From HGM11788 sp964654945 (GTDB lineage: Bacteria; Bacillota; Clostridia; Lachnospirales; CAG-274), in contig CAZZLN010000008.1 in NCBI GenBank assembly GCA_964654945.1, forward strand, positions 1 to 42,724: 42,724 nucleotides of DNA, read 5' to 3'. Under the pieces are notes generated by a model. The model saw only the letters and a list, made by a program, of their open reading frames with translations, did not search any database and had not been told where the DNA came from. A program made the position numbers and the translations under genes. Numbering within the stretch: position 1 is the first letter of the stretch; each line of letters opens with the position of its first letter. Below, in pieces: positions 17,669 through 26,647 of this stretch.

Positions 17669-17706
17669 GCTCTGCTCTTTGAAAATTAAATAGGAGGTGT
17701 CTAAAC

Positions 17707-19275
17707 TTGAACGTAGTATATTTAATATGCGCTATAGTTCCGACTGCCTTTATTTTTCTTTTTATTGGTATATTAGTAGGTAAAACTTTGAGAAAAAAGT
17801 TTGCCGAAGCTGAAATAGGTTCTGCTGAAAGAGAAGCTGAAAACATTAAGCTTGAAGCTAAAAAAGAAGCCGAGGCTCAGAAAAAGGAAATCCTTATCGA
17901 AGCTAAGGAAGAAGCTCTTAAAACTAAGAACGATGTTGAAAAGGAATGTAAAGAAAGAAAAAACGAACTGCAGCGTGCAGAAAAAAGACTTACTCAAAAG
18001 GAAGATTCTCTCGATAAAAAAGCTTCTGCTCTTGAAAAGAAAGAAGATAATCTTGCAAAAAAATTAGAAGCTTTGGAAACAGAGAAAAAGGAAGTATCTG
18101 AGTTTAAGGAAAAACAGCTTGCTGAGCTTGAGAGAATATCAGGACTTACTGTTGAACAGGCTAAGAATTATATTATTGAGTCCGTAAGAGATGATGTTAC
18201 TCATGAAACTGCTGTTATGATTAAAGAAATGGAAGCTGAGGCTAAATCCGAAGCCGACAAAAAAGCAAAAGAAATTATTGCAGCCGCTATTCAGCGTTGT
18301 GCTGCCGACCATGTTGCTGAAACAACTGTGTCAATTGTAAATCTGCCAAATGATGATATGAAGGGTAGAATTATCGGTCGAGAAGGCAGAAACATAAGAA
18401 CTTTAGAGCAATTAACAGGCATTAACTTTATTATCGATGACACACCTGAAGCTGTTATATTATCAGGCTTTGACGCTATGAAGCGAGAAATTGCAAGAAT
18501 AGCACTTGAAAAGCTTATATTAGATGGCCGTGTTCATCCGGGCAGAATAGAGGAAATGGTTGAAAAGGCTAAAAGAGAGGTTGAGGCCGCTATTAAGGAG
18601 GAGGGCGAATCCGCTACTTTCGAAACAGGCGTACATGGGCTTCACCCTGAACTTATTCGTCTTTTAGGTAAGATGAAGTTCAGAACAAGTTATGGACAGA
18701 ATGTATTAAGACATTCTATCGAGGTTTCCGAATTAAGCGGTATTATGGCTGCTGAACTTGGTGTTGATGTAAATCTTGCCAAAAGAGCCGGTCTTTTACA
18801 CGATATTGGTAAATCTATTGATCACGATATTGAGGGTACACATATTGAACTTGGTGTTTCATTGTGTAAGAAATACAAAGAATCTGCTGTTATTATCAAT
18901 GCTGTTGAAGCTCATCATGGAGATGTTGAGCCCCAGTCAATTATTGCAGTGCTTGTGCAGGCTGCTGATGCTATTTCTGCTGCAAGACCCGGTGCAAGAC
19001 GTGAAACTCTCGAAACTTATATAAAGAGATTGCAATCCCTGGAAGCTATTGCAGACTCGTTTAATGGAGTTGAAAAATCTTTCGCTATTCAGGCTGGACG
19101 TGAATTGCGAATTATGATAATACCTGAAGAGGTATCTGATGATAAGATGGTATTACTTGCAAGAGATATTGCTAAGAAGATTGAAAATGAACTTGAATAT
19201 CCCGGCAATATTAAGGTTAACCTCATCAGAGAAACAAGAGCCGTTGATTATGCTAAAAGCTCAAAGGCTAATTAA
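17707..19275 (+). CDS. rny: Ribonuclease Y
   Basis: Encodes 522 residues (usual 515-525) from a TTG start with AGGAGGTG upstream. Order: N-terminal membrane helix (about 3-25), long Lys/Glu-rich coiled coil (about 30-150), KH domain with GRIIGREGRNIR (220-231), and HD domain with His336 and LLHDIGK (HD at 365-366). RNase Y initiates mRNA decay at the membrane in Firmicutes. It has its own promoter and a strong terminator, so it is monocistronic. The third RNase gene, RNase J, lies 12 kb downstream. Confidence 0.97.
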   Translation: MNVVYLICAIVPTAFIFLFIGILVGKTLRKKFAEAEIGSAEREAENIKLEAKKEAEAQKKEILIEAKEEALKTKNDVEKECKERKNELQRAEKRLTQKEDSLDKKASALEKKEDNLAKKLEALETEKKEVSEFKEKQLAELERISGLTVEQAKNYIIESVRDDVTHETAVMIKEMEAEAKSEADKKAKEIIAAAIQRCAADHVAETTVSIVNLPNDDMKGRIIGREGRNIRTLEQLTGINFIIDDTPEAVILSGFDAMKREIARIALEKLILDGRVHPGRIEEMVEKAKREVEAAIKEEGESATFETGVHGLHPELIRLLGKMKFRTSYGQNVLRHSIEVSELSGIMAAELGVDVNLAKRAGLLHDIGKSIDHDIEGTHIELGVSLCKKYKESAVIINAVEAHHGDVEPQSIIAVLVQAADAISAARPGARRETLETYIKRLQSLEAIADSFNGVEKSFAIQAGRELRIMIIPEEVSDDKMVLLARDIAKKIENELEYPGNIKVNLIRETRAVDYAKSSKAN

Positions 19276-19293
19276 TTTGAATTTGAAATTTAT

Positions 19294-19320
19294 AACCCCC
19301 TGCATTTGCAGGGGGTTTTG
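19294..19320 (+). terminator. Terminator of rny
   Basis: AACCCCCTGCA pairs perfectly with TGCAGGGGGTT around a TT loop and is followed by TT then G. The stem is very stable, although the T-tract is short. Confidence 0.88.
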
Positions 19321-19350
19321 GCGTTTGGTAATATATTGACAATCAATAAT

Positions 19351-20073
19351 TTATTTAAAATTATCCTTTAAATCAGAGTTCATATCATTAGCTATATCAT
19401 AAATATATGGCTTAATTTCATCGGCTCTTTTTACAAGCTCATCAGTAGCACCGCCTTTTTCAAATTCTTCTTTAATCTGAGCAATTTCAATTCCTTTTTC
19501 AAGAAGATCGGTGTATTTTTCCATAGAAAGGCTTCCTTTTTCAACATTTCTTGATGCTTCATTTTGTAAATTGTTAAAATCATCAATAAGCTTTTTAACA
19601 TCGGTAGGAAGCTTTGCATTTGCTTCTTCAGCCTTTTTTTCTGATTCAGTTTTTTCAGTATTATTTTCGGCTTCAATATCAGTTACAAAATAATCAATTA
19701 AATCATTTGGGGCAGAAGCTTGTGATGCCATAGCCGCAAGAGTTTCTCTTATTTCATTTACTTCATCGGCAGGTGCAGTGCCTGATGATATAATTTCACT
19801 AAGTCTTGCAGTAAGATTGTTGTATTCATCTAATCTTTCCTGTGGAATTTTTCCGCTGTCAACACCGTTTTTAATATAATCCTTTAACTGTTCTGCCTTT
19901 TCAAGAAGCTCTGATACATCTGATATATTAAGCATATATCCTGAACCTGAAGATGCAGATTCTGTTGCAGTTTCTGTTGTCGGCTCCTGCTCAGAAGCGT
20001 TATTTCCACAGCCTGCAAGGCTTGTGAGAGCTAAAATTGAAGCAGCAGCAAGTACTAATAAATTTTTTTTCAT
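19351..20073 (-). CDS. Lipoprotein of unknown function
   Basis: Encodes 240 residues. The N-terminus is a lipoprotein signal peptide: MKKNLL, a hydrophobic stretch, and the lipobox LAGC (Cys22). A short acidic, Thr/Ser/Glu-rich linker follows, then a helix-rich, strongly acidic body with likely coiled coils (about 50-240). I recognise no known domain or catalytic motif. Expected location is the outer face of the membrane. It lies 34 bases after pyrD with no visible promoter or terminator between them, so it may be the distal gene of the pyrKD transcript; a functional link to pyrimidine synthesis is not apparent. Confidence 0.75.
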   Translation of the reverse strand: MKKNLLVLAAASILALTSLAGCGNNASEQEPTTETATESASSGSGYMLNISDVSELLEKAEQLKDYIKNGVDSGKIPQERLDEYNNLTARLSEIISSGTAPADEVNEIRETLAAMASQASAPNDLIDYFVTDIEAENNTEKTESEKKAEEANAKLPTDVKKLIDDFNNLQNEASRNVEKGSLSMEKYTDLLEKGIEIAQIKEEFEKGGATDELVKRADEIKPYIYDIANDMNSDLKDNFK

Positions 20074-20107
20074 AAAATTTCCTCCATTTTAATTTTTAGA
20101 TGTGTCC

Positions 20108-21010
20108 TTATTCTATGATACCTCTTATTTCACTTAAATCATTTATATTGCATTTTTTCATATATTCCTCAATACCTTTGATTGTGTCAACAGTTGCTTT
20201 TGGGTTAATAAAATTTGCAGTGCCTATAGATACACCTGATGCACCTGCCATAATAAATTCGATTGCATCTTCTGCATTTGAAATACCGCCCATACCTATT
20301 ACGGGCACATCAACTGCCTTGCATACTTCATATACCATTCTTACTGCAACAGGCTTTACGGCAGGTCCGCTCATACCACCTGTTTTTCTGAAAAGCACAG
20401 GCTGACGTCTGTAAATATCAATTTTCATACCATTTAATGTATTTATTAAGCTGAGAGCATCAGCACCGCCGCTAACGGCAGCCTTTGCAATATCTGTAAT
20501 GCTTGTAACATTAGGGCTAAGCTTAACAATAAGAGGCTTGTCGGCACACTTTTTAACCTCTGTAACAACTTTTTCAACCATTTTTGGATCAGTACCAAAG
20601 GCCATACCGCCCTCACTTACGTTAGGGCATGATATATTAAGCTCAAGCATATCAATATCCTGTCCTCTAAGCTTGTTTACAACATTTTTATATTCCTCAA
20701 CAGAGTGACCGCACACATTTACAATAATGTTTGTATCATACTGCCTTAAAAAAGAAATATCATTTTCTATAAAATAATCTACACCCGGATTTTGTAAGCC
20801 TACAGAATTAAGCATACCGCCATAAACCTCAGCTATTCTTGGAGCAGGATTTCCCTTCCATGGCTTGTCTGCAACACCTTTTACAACAACACCGCCAAGC
20901 TCTGAAAGATTTACAAATTCAGAATATTCTCTCCCGCTTCCAAAAGTGCCTGATGCAGTCATAACAGGGTTTTTAAAGGAAACACCGCAAATATCCACCT
21001 TTGTATTCAT
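20108..21010 (-). CDS. pyrD: Dihydroorotate dehydrogenase, catalytic subunit (type 1B)
   Basis: Encodes 300 residues from the ATG whose first base overlaps the pyrK stop (TAATG); a TTG two codons upstream is possible. FMN-binding segments at GTFGSG, KGVADKPW and NSVGLQNPG, and NISCPN with Cys128 as the catalytic base, identify the class 1B enzyme, which uses PyrK to pass electrons to NAD. SIGTANFINP closes the FMN phosphate site. It converts dihydroorotate to orotate in pyrimidine synthesis. Other pyr genes are not in the window. Confidence 0.96.
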   Translation of the reverse strand: MNTKVDICGVSFKNPVMTASGTFGSGREYSEFVNLSELGGVVVKGVADKPWKGNPAPRIAEVYGGMLNSVGLQNPGVDYFIENDISFLRQYDTNIIVNVCGHSVEEYKNVVNKLRGQDIDMLELNISCPNVSEGGMAFGTDPKMVEKVVTEVKKCADKPLIVKLSPNVTSITDIAKAAVSGGADALSLINTLNGMKIDIYRRQPVLFRKTGGMSGPAVKPVAVRMVYEVCKAVDVPVIGMGGISNAEDAIEFIMAGASGVSIGTANFINPKATVDTIKGIEEYMKKCNINDLSEIRGIIE

Positions 21011-21765
21011 TACCAAATAACCTCCTTGCTGTCAAACACAGGACCATCTTTGCACACCTTTTTATGTGTCCAGTCGTCACCGTCTTTAATTTTAATAGCA
21101 CAGCCTACACAGGCACCTATGCCGCAAGCCATTCTTTCTTCCATTGAAACCTGACATTCAATACCTTTTTCTTCTGCCCATTGGGATAAGAATTTAAGCA
21201 TAATCTTAGGTCCGCAGGAATATATAACTTCTGCTGATAAGTCCTGAGCCTTTAAAAGGTCAACTACATTACCTTTAAAGCCAACAGAGCCGTCATCAGT
21301 AGCAACAAATAATTTTGCATTATATTTTTCAAATTCTTCTGTTAAATAACTGCCGCTTCTAAAGCCAAGCACAACGATTTTTTCGCCCTTTATTTTTTTA
21401 CAGGTTTCAAGGAGCGGAGGCACGCCTATACCGCCGCCAACTAAAACAGCCCTGCCGTTTTTTAAGTTATATCCGTTTCCGCAAGGTCCAAGAACTCTTA
21501 TTTTATCACCGTATTTAAGCTTTGAAAACAGCTCTGTACCTTTTCCGACAATTTGAAATACAAGTCTTAATGTTCCAAGAAGATTGTCAATTTCACATAT
21601 GCTTATTGGCCTTGCAAGAAGATTAACTCCGTTATCGGGATAAACCTCAACAAATTGACCGGCTTTTGCCTCTGCTGCAATTTCCGGACATCTTATTTTT
21701 AAATCACATATATTTTCGTTTATAAAATTCATGGAAACAACATTTGCCATTTCTATTGATTTCAT
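21010..21765 (-). CDS. pyrK: Dihydroorotate dehydrogenase electron-transfer subunit
   Basis: Encodes 251 residues. The FAD site ARPISI (51-56), the NAD-binding loop LVGGGIGVPPLL (108-119) and the 2Fe-2S ligands in CGIGACVGC plus a distal Cys (214, 219, 222, 238) are all present. The protein forms a heterotetramer with PyrD and hands electrons to NAD. AGGAGG precedes the ATG. It is first in a pyrKD operon. No PyrR-type attenuator is visible in the short leader. Confidence 0.96.
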   Translation of the reverse strand: MKSIEMANVVSMNFINENICDLKIRCPEIAAEAKAGQFVEVYPDNGVNLLARPISICEIDNLLGTLRLVFQIVGKGTELFSKLKYGDKIRVLGPCGNGYNLKNGRAVLVGGGIGVPPLLETCKKIKGEKIVVLGFRSGSYLTEEFEKYNAKLFVATDDGSVGFKGNVVDLLKAQDLSAEVIYSCGPKIMLKFLSQWAEEKGIECQVSMEERMACGIGACVGCAIKIKDGDDWTHKKVCKDGPVFDSKEVIW

Positions 21766-21797
21766 AATATATTTACCTCCTGCACTTATTCACTATT

Positions 21798-21826
21798 ATT
21801 GTAAAACAAAATCAACAAATTTACAA
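21798..21826 (-). promoter_or_regulatory. Promoter of pyrKD
   Basis: On the minus strand TTGTAA (21826-21821), a 17-bp spacer and TACAAT (21803-21798), about 30 bases before the pyrK start. Confidence 0.7.
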
Positions 21827-21844
21827 GTGTTTTAACAAAAGTAG

Positions 21845-21872
21845 TTACATATTCCCAAATTTATGATATACT
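21845..21872 (+). promoter_or_regulatory. Probable promoter of nadC-nadA-proC
   Basis: TTACAT (21845-21850), a 16-bp spacer and TATACT (21867-21872). The match is moderate. No NAD-repressor operator is recognisable by eye. Confidence 0.5.
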
Positions 21873-21912
21873 TAAATTAAGATTTGAAAAATATTGTGAA
21901 AGGGAAAATATT

Positions 21913-22758
21913 ATGAACAAATTACTTGCTTTGGATTTAATAAAATCCTTTTTAAAAGAAGATGTTGGTACAGGAGATTTATCTACTGACCTTGTGTTCG
22001 GAAAAGATTTTAAAGGCACAGGCTGTTTTCTGGCAAAGGACGATGGCATAGTCTGTGGTACGGATATTATTGACTGGACTTATTCCTGTTTTTCTGATGA
22101 CTATAAAATAACTCTTTTAAAAAAAGATGGTGATGCTGTTAAAAAGGGTGAAAATATTGCTATTGTTGAGGGCAGAGTTTCAACTCTTTTAACCTGTGAA
22201 AGAGTTACCCTTAATCTTATGCAGTTAATGAGCGGTATCGCAACAGCAGCAGATAAGCTTGTTAAAGCTCTTGATGACCCTAATATTAAAATTGTAGATA
22301 CAAGAAAAACCCACCCGGGATTAAGACTTTTTGAAAAATATGCAGTTGTTTGCGGAGGTGCATATAACCACAGATATGCTCTTTATGACGGAGTTATGCT
22401 AAAGGATAATCATATTGCTTTTGCAGGGGGAATTACTAATGCTGTAAGCCTTGTAAAATCTAAGCTTGGTCATATGATTAAGGTTGAGGTTGAAACCGAA
22501 TCAAAAGAACAGGTTATTGAGGCAGTAAATGCCGGAGCTGATGTTATTATGTTTGACAACAGAACTCCTGATGAAATAAAGGAGCTTGTAAAGCTGGTGC
22601 CTGAGCATATTATAACTGAGGCATCAGGAGGTATAAGTCTTGATAATATTGCCGGATTTAAAGGCTGTGGTGTAAATTATATATCTTCAGGGGGTGTAAC
22701 AAACGGAGTTAAACCTCTTGATATAAGCTTTAACAGTAAGGAGGTTTTTAAACCATGA
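21913..22758 (+). CDS. nadC: Nicotinate-nucleotide pyrophosphorylase (quinolinate phosphoribosyltransferase)
   Basis: Encodes 281 residues, normal length. It converts quinolinate and PRPP to nicotinate mononucleotide. Signatures: EDVGTGDLS near the N-terminus, ERVTLNLMQLMSGIAT (about 96-111), DTRKTHPGLR (129-138), KDNHI, and late VEVETES and MFDNRTPDE phosphate-binding segments. A weak AAAGGG site precedes ATG. It overlaps nadA by 4 bases. The partner nadB is not in the operon. Confidence 0.96.
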   Translation: MNKLLALDLIKSFLKEDVGTGDLSTDLVFGKDFKGTGCFLAKDDGIVCGTDIIDWTYSCFSDDYKITLLKKDGDAVKKGENIAIVEGRVSTLLTCERVTLNLMQLMSGIATAADKLVKALDDPNIKIVDTRKTHPGLRLFEKYAVVCGGAYNHRYALYDGVMLKDNHIAFAGGITNAVSLVKSKLGHMIKVEVETESKEQVIEAVNAGADVIMFDNRTPDEIKELVKLVPEHIITEASGGISLDNIAGFKGCGVNYISSGGVTNGVKPLDISFNSKEVFKP

Positions 22759-23786
22759 GTATAGAAAGAATTAAGGAAATTAAAAATCAGTTGGGAGAGG
22801 ATTTATTAATACTTGCTCATCATTATCAAAGAGATGAAATTGTTAAAATAGCTGATTTTGTAGGGGATTCATTAAAGCTTGCACAGTTTGCAGAGCAAAA
22901 TAAAAAAGCCAAATATGTTGTGTTCTGCGGTGTTTATTTTATGAGTGAAACTGCTGATATTCTTACAGAAGACCGGCAGAAGGTTCTTCAGCCTGATACT
23001 GAAGCAGGCTGCCCTATGGCTAATATGGCTAAAATAGAACAGGCAGAAAAGGCTTGGGGAATAATCACAAAGGAATTAGGAAATTCAATTGTGCCTATTA
23101 CATATATTAATTCAACTGCCGATGTAAAGGCTTTTTGCGGTAAGCACGAGGGTACAACCGTAACATCGGGAAATGCACCAAAGATTGTTAAGTGGGGACT
23201 GGGCTTTAAGGATAAAATATTATTCCTGCCTGACCAAAATTTAGGCAGAAATACTGCTTATGACCTTGGTATACCTCTTGAAAATATGGCTGAATATGAC
23301 CCATTGACAGAAAAGCTTACATATAATTGTGACAAAAAGGACGTTAAGATTATTCTTTGGAAAGGCTGGTGTCATGTTCATCATAAAATTACGACAAAGC
23401 ATATTGAGGAGGCAAGAAAGGCTAAGCCTAAAGCAAAAATTATTGTACATCCCGAGTGCCGGTTTGAAATTGCATCAATGGCTGATGGAAAAGGCTCTAC
23501 AGAATATCTTATAAATCAGGTTAAAAATGCTGAATCAGGCACAGAATGGATTATAGGCACAGAAGCTAACCTTGTTTCAAGAGTTAAGGAAATGAATAAG
23601 GATAAGAGTGTGTATATTCTTGACACTTCTTCAGTATGTACAAATATGAATAAAACTACTGTTGAAAATCTGACAGAAACACTTGAGGATATTTTAAAGG
23701 GTAATTTTGAAAAACAGGTTGTTGTTGACAGCAAAACTGCTGAAGATGCTAAAAAGGCATTAGCAGCAATGCTGTCTTTAAGCTGA
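22755..23786 (+). CDS. nadA: Quinolinate synthase
   Basis: Encodes 343 residues. It condenses iminoaspartate with dihydroxyacetone phosphate to quinolinate, using a 4Fe-4S cluster. Family segments are AHHYQRDEI, VGDSL, FCGVYFMSETA, EAGCPMA, WKGWCHVHHK, HPECRFE and SSVCTNM; these supply the candidate cluster cysteines, though which three bind iron is not decided here. Translation is coupled to nadC (ATGA overlap), and proC follows after 20 bases. Confidence 0.96.
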   Translation: MSIERIKEIKNQLGEDLLILAHHYQRDEIVKIADFVGDSLKLAQFAEQNKKAKYVVFCGVYFMSETADILTEDRQKVLQPDTEAGCPMANMAKIEQAEKAWGIITKELGNSIVPITYINSTADVKAFCGKHEGTTVTSGNAPKIVKWGLGFKDKILFLPDQNLGRNTAYDLGIPLENMAEYDPLTEKLTYNCDKKDVKIILWKGWCHVHHKITTKHIEEARKAKPKAKIIVHPECRFEIASMADGKGSTEYLINQVKNAESGTEWIIGTEANLVSRVKEMNKDKSVYILDTSSVCTNMNKTTVENLTETLEDILKGNFEKQVVVDSKTAEDAKKALAAMLSLS

Positions 23787-23806
23787 TAATAAAAGGAGGC
23801 AGAGCT

Positions 23807-24613
23807 ATGAAATTAGGTTTTATAGGTGCCGGCAATATGGGCGGTGCAATTATAAGAGGTTTTATAAACAGCAATAAGGTAAATGCTGATGATATTAATG
23901 TAATCAGAAAAAATACAAAGGCTCTTGAAGCTATGAAATCAGAGCTTGGAATAAATGGATACACTGATTATTCAGAATTTATTAATGACAGTGATATTAT
24001 ATTTTTAGCAGTTAAGCCAATTATGTTTTCTGATGTTATTTCTGAAATAAAAAACAGCTTAAAATATAAAAATAAGCTTATAGTTTCAATGGCAGCAGGA
24101 CTTACTGCTGAAAGTATTTGTAATATGCTTGGATATGAATTTCCTGTTATAAGAATTATGCCTAATATAAATGCTCAAATTATGCTTTCAACTACTGCTG
24201 TCTGTAAAAATGAAAAAGCATCAGCAGAAAATCTTGAATATATAGCTGATTTGTTTAATTCAATTGGTATGGCAGTTGAGGTGGCAGAGTCTCAGTTTGC
24301 AGTATTTTCTGCTATTGCAGGCTGCTCACCTGCATATGTTTATATGTTTATTGATGCTCTTGCAAGAGGTGCAGTAAAAATGGGTATGAATAAAAAACAA
24401 GCAGTTAAAATTGCCGCATCAGCAGTTGCAGGTTCAGCAGAAATGGTGATTAAAAGCGGTATACACCCTGTAGAGCTTACAGATATGGTATGTTCACCGG
24501 GGGGAACAACTATTGAAGGTGTGACTACTCTTGATGAATGTGGGTTTACTTCTGCTGTTACTAAAGCAGTTGTAAATTCTGTGCTGAAAGACAAAAAGCT
24601 TAGTGGTAAATAA
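23807..24613 (+). CDS. proC: Pyrroline-5-carboxylate reductase
   Basis: Encodes 268 residues, standard size. The N-terminal Rossmann motif GFIGAGNMGGAIIRGF binds NAD(P)H, KPIMFSDV and SMAAGLT follow, and the C-terminal signature around SPGGTTIEG is intact. It catalyses the last step of proline synthesis. The RBS is AAGGAGG. It is third in the nadC-nadA-proC transcript, an arrangement without an obvious metabolic reason. Its stop codon lies inside the terminator stem. Confidence 0.95.
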   Translation: MKLGFIGAGNMGGAIIRGFINSNKVNADDINVIRKNTKALEAMKSELGINGYTDYSEFINDSDIIFLAVKPIMFSDVISEIKNSLKYKNKLIVSMAAGLTAESICNMLGYEFPVIRIMPNINAQIMLSTTAVCKNEKASAENLEYIADLFNSIGMAVEVAESQFAVFSAIAGCSPAYVYMFIDALARGAVKMGMNKKQAVKIAASAVAGSAEMVIKSGIHPVELTDMVCSPGGTTIEGVTTLDECGFTSAVTKAVVNSVLKDKKLSGK

Positions 24614-24637
24614 AAAAGAAAAAAGTTCTTTTTTATT
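24609..24637. terminator. Bidirectional terminator between proC and truA
   Basis: AATAAAAAAGAA pairs perfectly with TTCTTTTTTATT around AAAAG, giving T-runs on both strands. The proC stop (24611-24613) and the truA stop (24636-24638) lie in or on the arms. The stem is almost pure A-T, so efficiency is uncertain. Confidence 0.65.
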
Positions 24638-25376
24638 ACAGATATTTAACTTCAACAAGACATAAGCCCCTTGGAGGCATAGTAGCTCCTGCCTTAGCTC
24701 TGTCTTTAGCTTCTATAATTTTATCTATATCTTTAGCTTTGATTTTGCCTGTGCCAACATCAAGAAGAGTGCCGGTAAGTATTCTGACCATATTGTGTAA
24801 AAAGCCATTGCCTTTATATATAATTGAAATTTCAGTGCCCTTTTTGACAATATCAATTGAATAAATTGTTCTTACAGTGGATTTTTTTATCCTTTTGTTA
24901 GAGCAGAAGCTTTTAAAATCGTGTTCACCTGTAAGATGCCTTATTGCTCTTTCCATTTCATAAAAATCAAGAACATAAGGGTAGTGCTGAATTGTTCTTC
25001 TTGTAAAGACATCAGGCTTTTTACTTACGTCAATTGTATACTTATATACCTTGCCCTTTGCATTAAGTCTTGCGTGAAATCTTTCGTCTGCTTTTTCACA
25101 GCTTAAAATTTTAATATCAGCAGGCAGTTTTAAATTTATATTATCCATAAGAAATTTAGCGTCAAATTTTTTATTTGTCTTAAAATTTGCTGTCTGACCC
25201 AAAGCGTGAACCCCTGCATCTGTTCTGCCCGAACCATTTACATCAACTTTTTCATCAACAATTTCTTCTATTGTTTTTTCAAGCAGGTCCTGTATTGTAT
25301 TTTCAGCATTGGCATTTTTTTGCCAGCCATTGTATCTTGTGCCTTCATATTGAATAATTATTTTGTAGTTATACAT
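24636..25376 (-). CDS. truA: tRNA pseudouridine(38-40) synthase TruA
   Basis: Encodes 246 residues from the ATG at 25376, preceded by AAAGGA. YEGTRYNGWQ, GSGRTDAGVHA with the catalytic Asp, and FHARLNAKGKVYKY are the classic TruA segments, and GNGFLHNMVRILTGTLLDVG lies near the C-terminus. It isomerises uridines 38-40 in the tRNA anticodon arm as a homodimer. A terminator lies between it and the upstream dapL, so some expression may come from read-through. Confidence 0.96.
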   Translation of the reverse strand: MYNYKIIIQYEGTRYNGWQKNANAENTIQDLLEKTIEEIVDEKVDVNGSGRTDAGVHALGQTANFKTNKKFDAKFLMDNINLKLPADIKILSCEKADERFHARLNAKGKVYKYTIDVSKKPDVFTRRTIQHYPYVLDFYEMERAIRHLTGEHDFKSFCSNKRIKKSTVRTIYSIDIVKKGTEISIIYKGNGFLHNMVRILTGTLLDVGTGKIKAKDIDKIIEAKDRAKAGATMPPRGLCLVEVKYL

Positions 25377-25392
25377 TTTTATTCCTTTCAAA

Positions 25393-25418
25393 ACAAAAGG
25401 GACACCAAAAGATGTCCC
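25393..25418 (-). terminator. Terminator of dapL
   Basis: On the minus strand GGGACATC pairs with GGTGTCCC (8 bp, one G-T) around TTTT, followed by TTTTGTTTT. It lies between dapL and truA. Confidence 0.9.
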
Positions 25419-25426
25419 ATAAAAAC

Positions 25427-26626
25427 TTACTTAAATAATGTCTTAAATCTTTCCATAGCTTCTTTTGTGTTAGCTTCGTTATTAAATGAAGTAAGTCTGA
25501 AATAGTTATCACCATTTTTACCAAAGCCTGCACCCGGAGTGCCAACAACCTGAATTTCATTAAGCATCTTGTCAAAGAAATCCCAGCTATACATACCAAA
25601 AGGACACTCAAACCAAATATATGGAGAGTTCTTTCCGCCAAAATATTTAACGCCAAGCTCGTCCATAGTATCAGAAATAATCTTGGCATTTTTTCTGTAG
25701 GCGGCAATCATAGCCTGTGCTTCTTTCATACCTTCCGGACTAAATACTGCTGCAGCACCCTTTTGAACAATATAAGGAACACCGTTAAATTTAGTTGTCT
25801 GTCTTCTGTTCCACATTTTGTTAAGGTTCATAACAGTACCGTCAGATGCCTTTGATTCAATAGCCTTTGGAACTACAGTGTAGCCGCACCTTGTACCTGT
25901 AAAGCCTGCTGTCTTAGAAAGTGAACAAAATTCAACAGCACATTTTTTAGCACCATCTACAGCAAAAATACTTCTTGGAAGCTCAGGATCAGTAATGAAA
26001 CATTCATAAGCTGAGTCGAAAAGAATAACAGCATCATTTTCAAGAGCATAATCAACCCACTGCTTTAGCTGTTCTTTGTTATAAGCTGCACCTGTCGGAT
26101 TATTAGGGGAGCAAAGATAAATAATATCAGCATGAACATCTTTATCAGGCATAGCAAGGAAATTATTTTCAGGAGTAGAATCCATATAAATAATTTTTCT
26201 GCCGTTCATAGTATTTGTATCAACATAAACAGGATAAACAGGGTCAGGAACAAGCACAACATTGTCTACAGCAAACATATCTGTTATATTACCTGTATCA
26301 CTCTTTGCACCGTCAGATACAAAAATTTCATCAGCTTCAACTTCAACACCGTTTCTTCCATAATATTCCTTAATAGCATTTCTGAGAAAGTCATAGCCCT
26401 GTTCAGGACCATAGCCCTTAAATGTTTCAGCCCTGCTCATTTCATCAACTGCTGAATGTAAGCTGTCTATAACCTTTGGACTAAGTGGAAGTGTAACATC
26501 GCCTATACCAAGTCTTATAACTTTGTTGTCAGGATTTTTAGCAGTAAATTTATTTACTCTTTTAGCAATTTCTGAAAAAAGGTAGCTATCCTTTACGTTT
26601 AAGTAGTTTTCATTAAATTTAGCCAT
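25427..26626 (-). CDS. dapL: LL-diaminopimelate aminotransferase
   Basis: Encodes 399 residues (family 390-410). It converts tetrahydrodipicolinate and glutamate directly to LL-diaminopimelate, bypassing the succinyl or acetyl routes, for lysine and peptidoglycan. The N-terminus LIRLGIGDVT-like segment (VIRLGIGDVTLPL), the YGPEQGYDFLRNAI segment and SLSKTAGFTGTRCGY with the PLP-binding Lys distinguish it from ordinary class I aminotransferases. It lies 21 bases after the type Ic aminotransferase in one transcript. Confidence 0.95.
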   Translation of the reverse strand: MAKFNENYLNVKDSYLFSEIAKRVNKFTAKNPDNKVIRLGIGDVTLPLSPKVIDSLHSAVDEMSRAETFKGYGPEQGYDFLRNAIKEYYGRNGVEVEADEIFVSDGAKSDTGNITDMFAVDNVVLVPDPVYPVYVDTNTMNGRKIIYMDSTPENNFLAMPDKDVHADIIYLCSPNNPTGAAYNKEQLKQWVDYALENDAVILFDSAYECFITDPELPRSIFAVDGAKKCAVEFCSLSKTAGFTGTRCGYTVVPKAIESKASDGTVMNLNKMWNRRQTTKFNGVPYIVQKGAAAVFSPEGMKEAQAMIAAYRKNAKIISDTMDELGVKYFGGKNSPYIWFECPFGMYSWDFFDKMLNEIQVVGTPGAGFGKNGDNYFRLTSFNNEANTKEAMERFKTLFK

Positions 26627-26647
26627 TGGTTTTCTCCTTTGAAGTAA

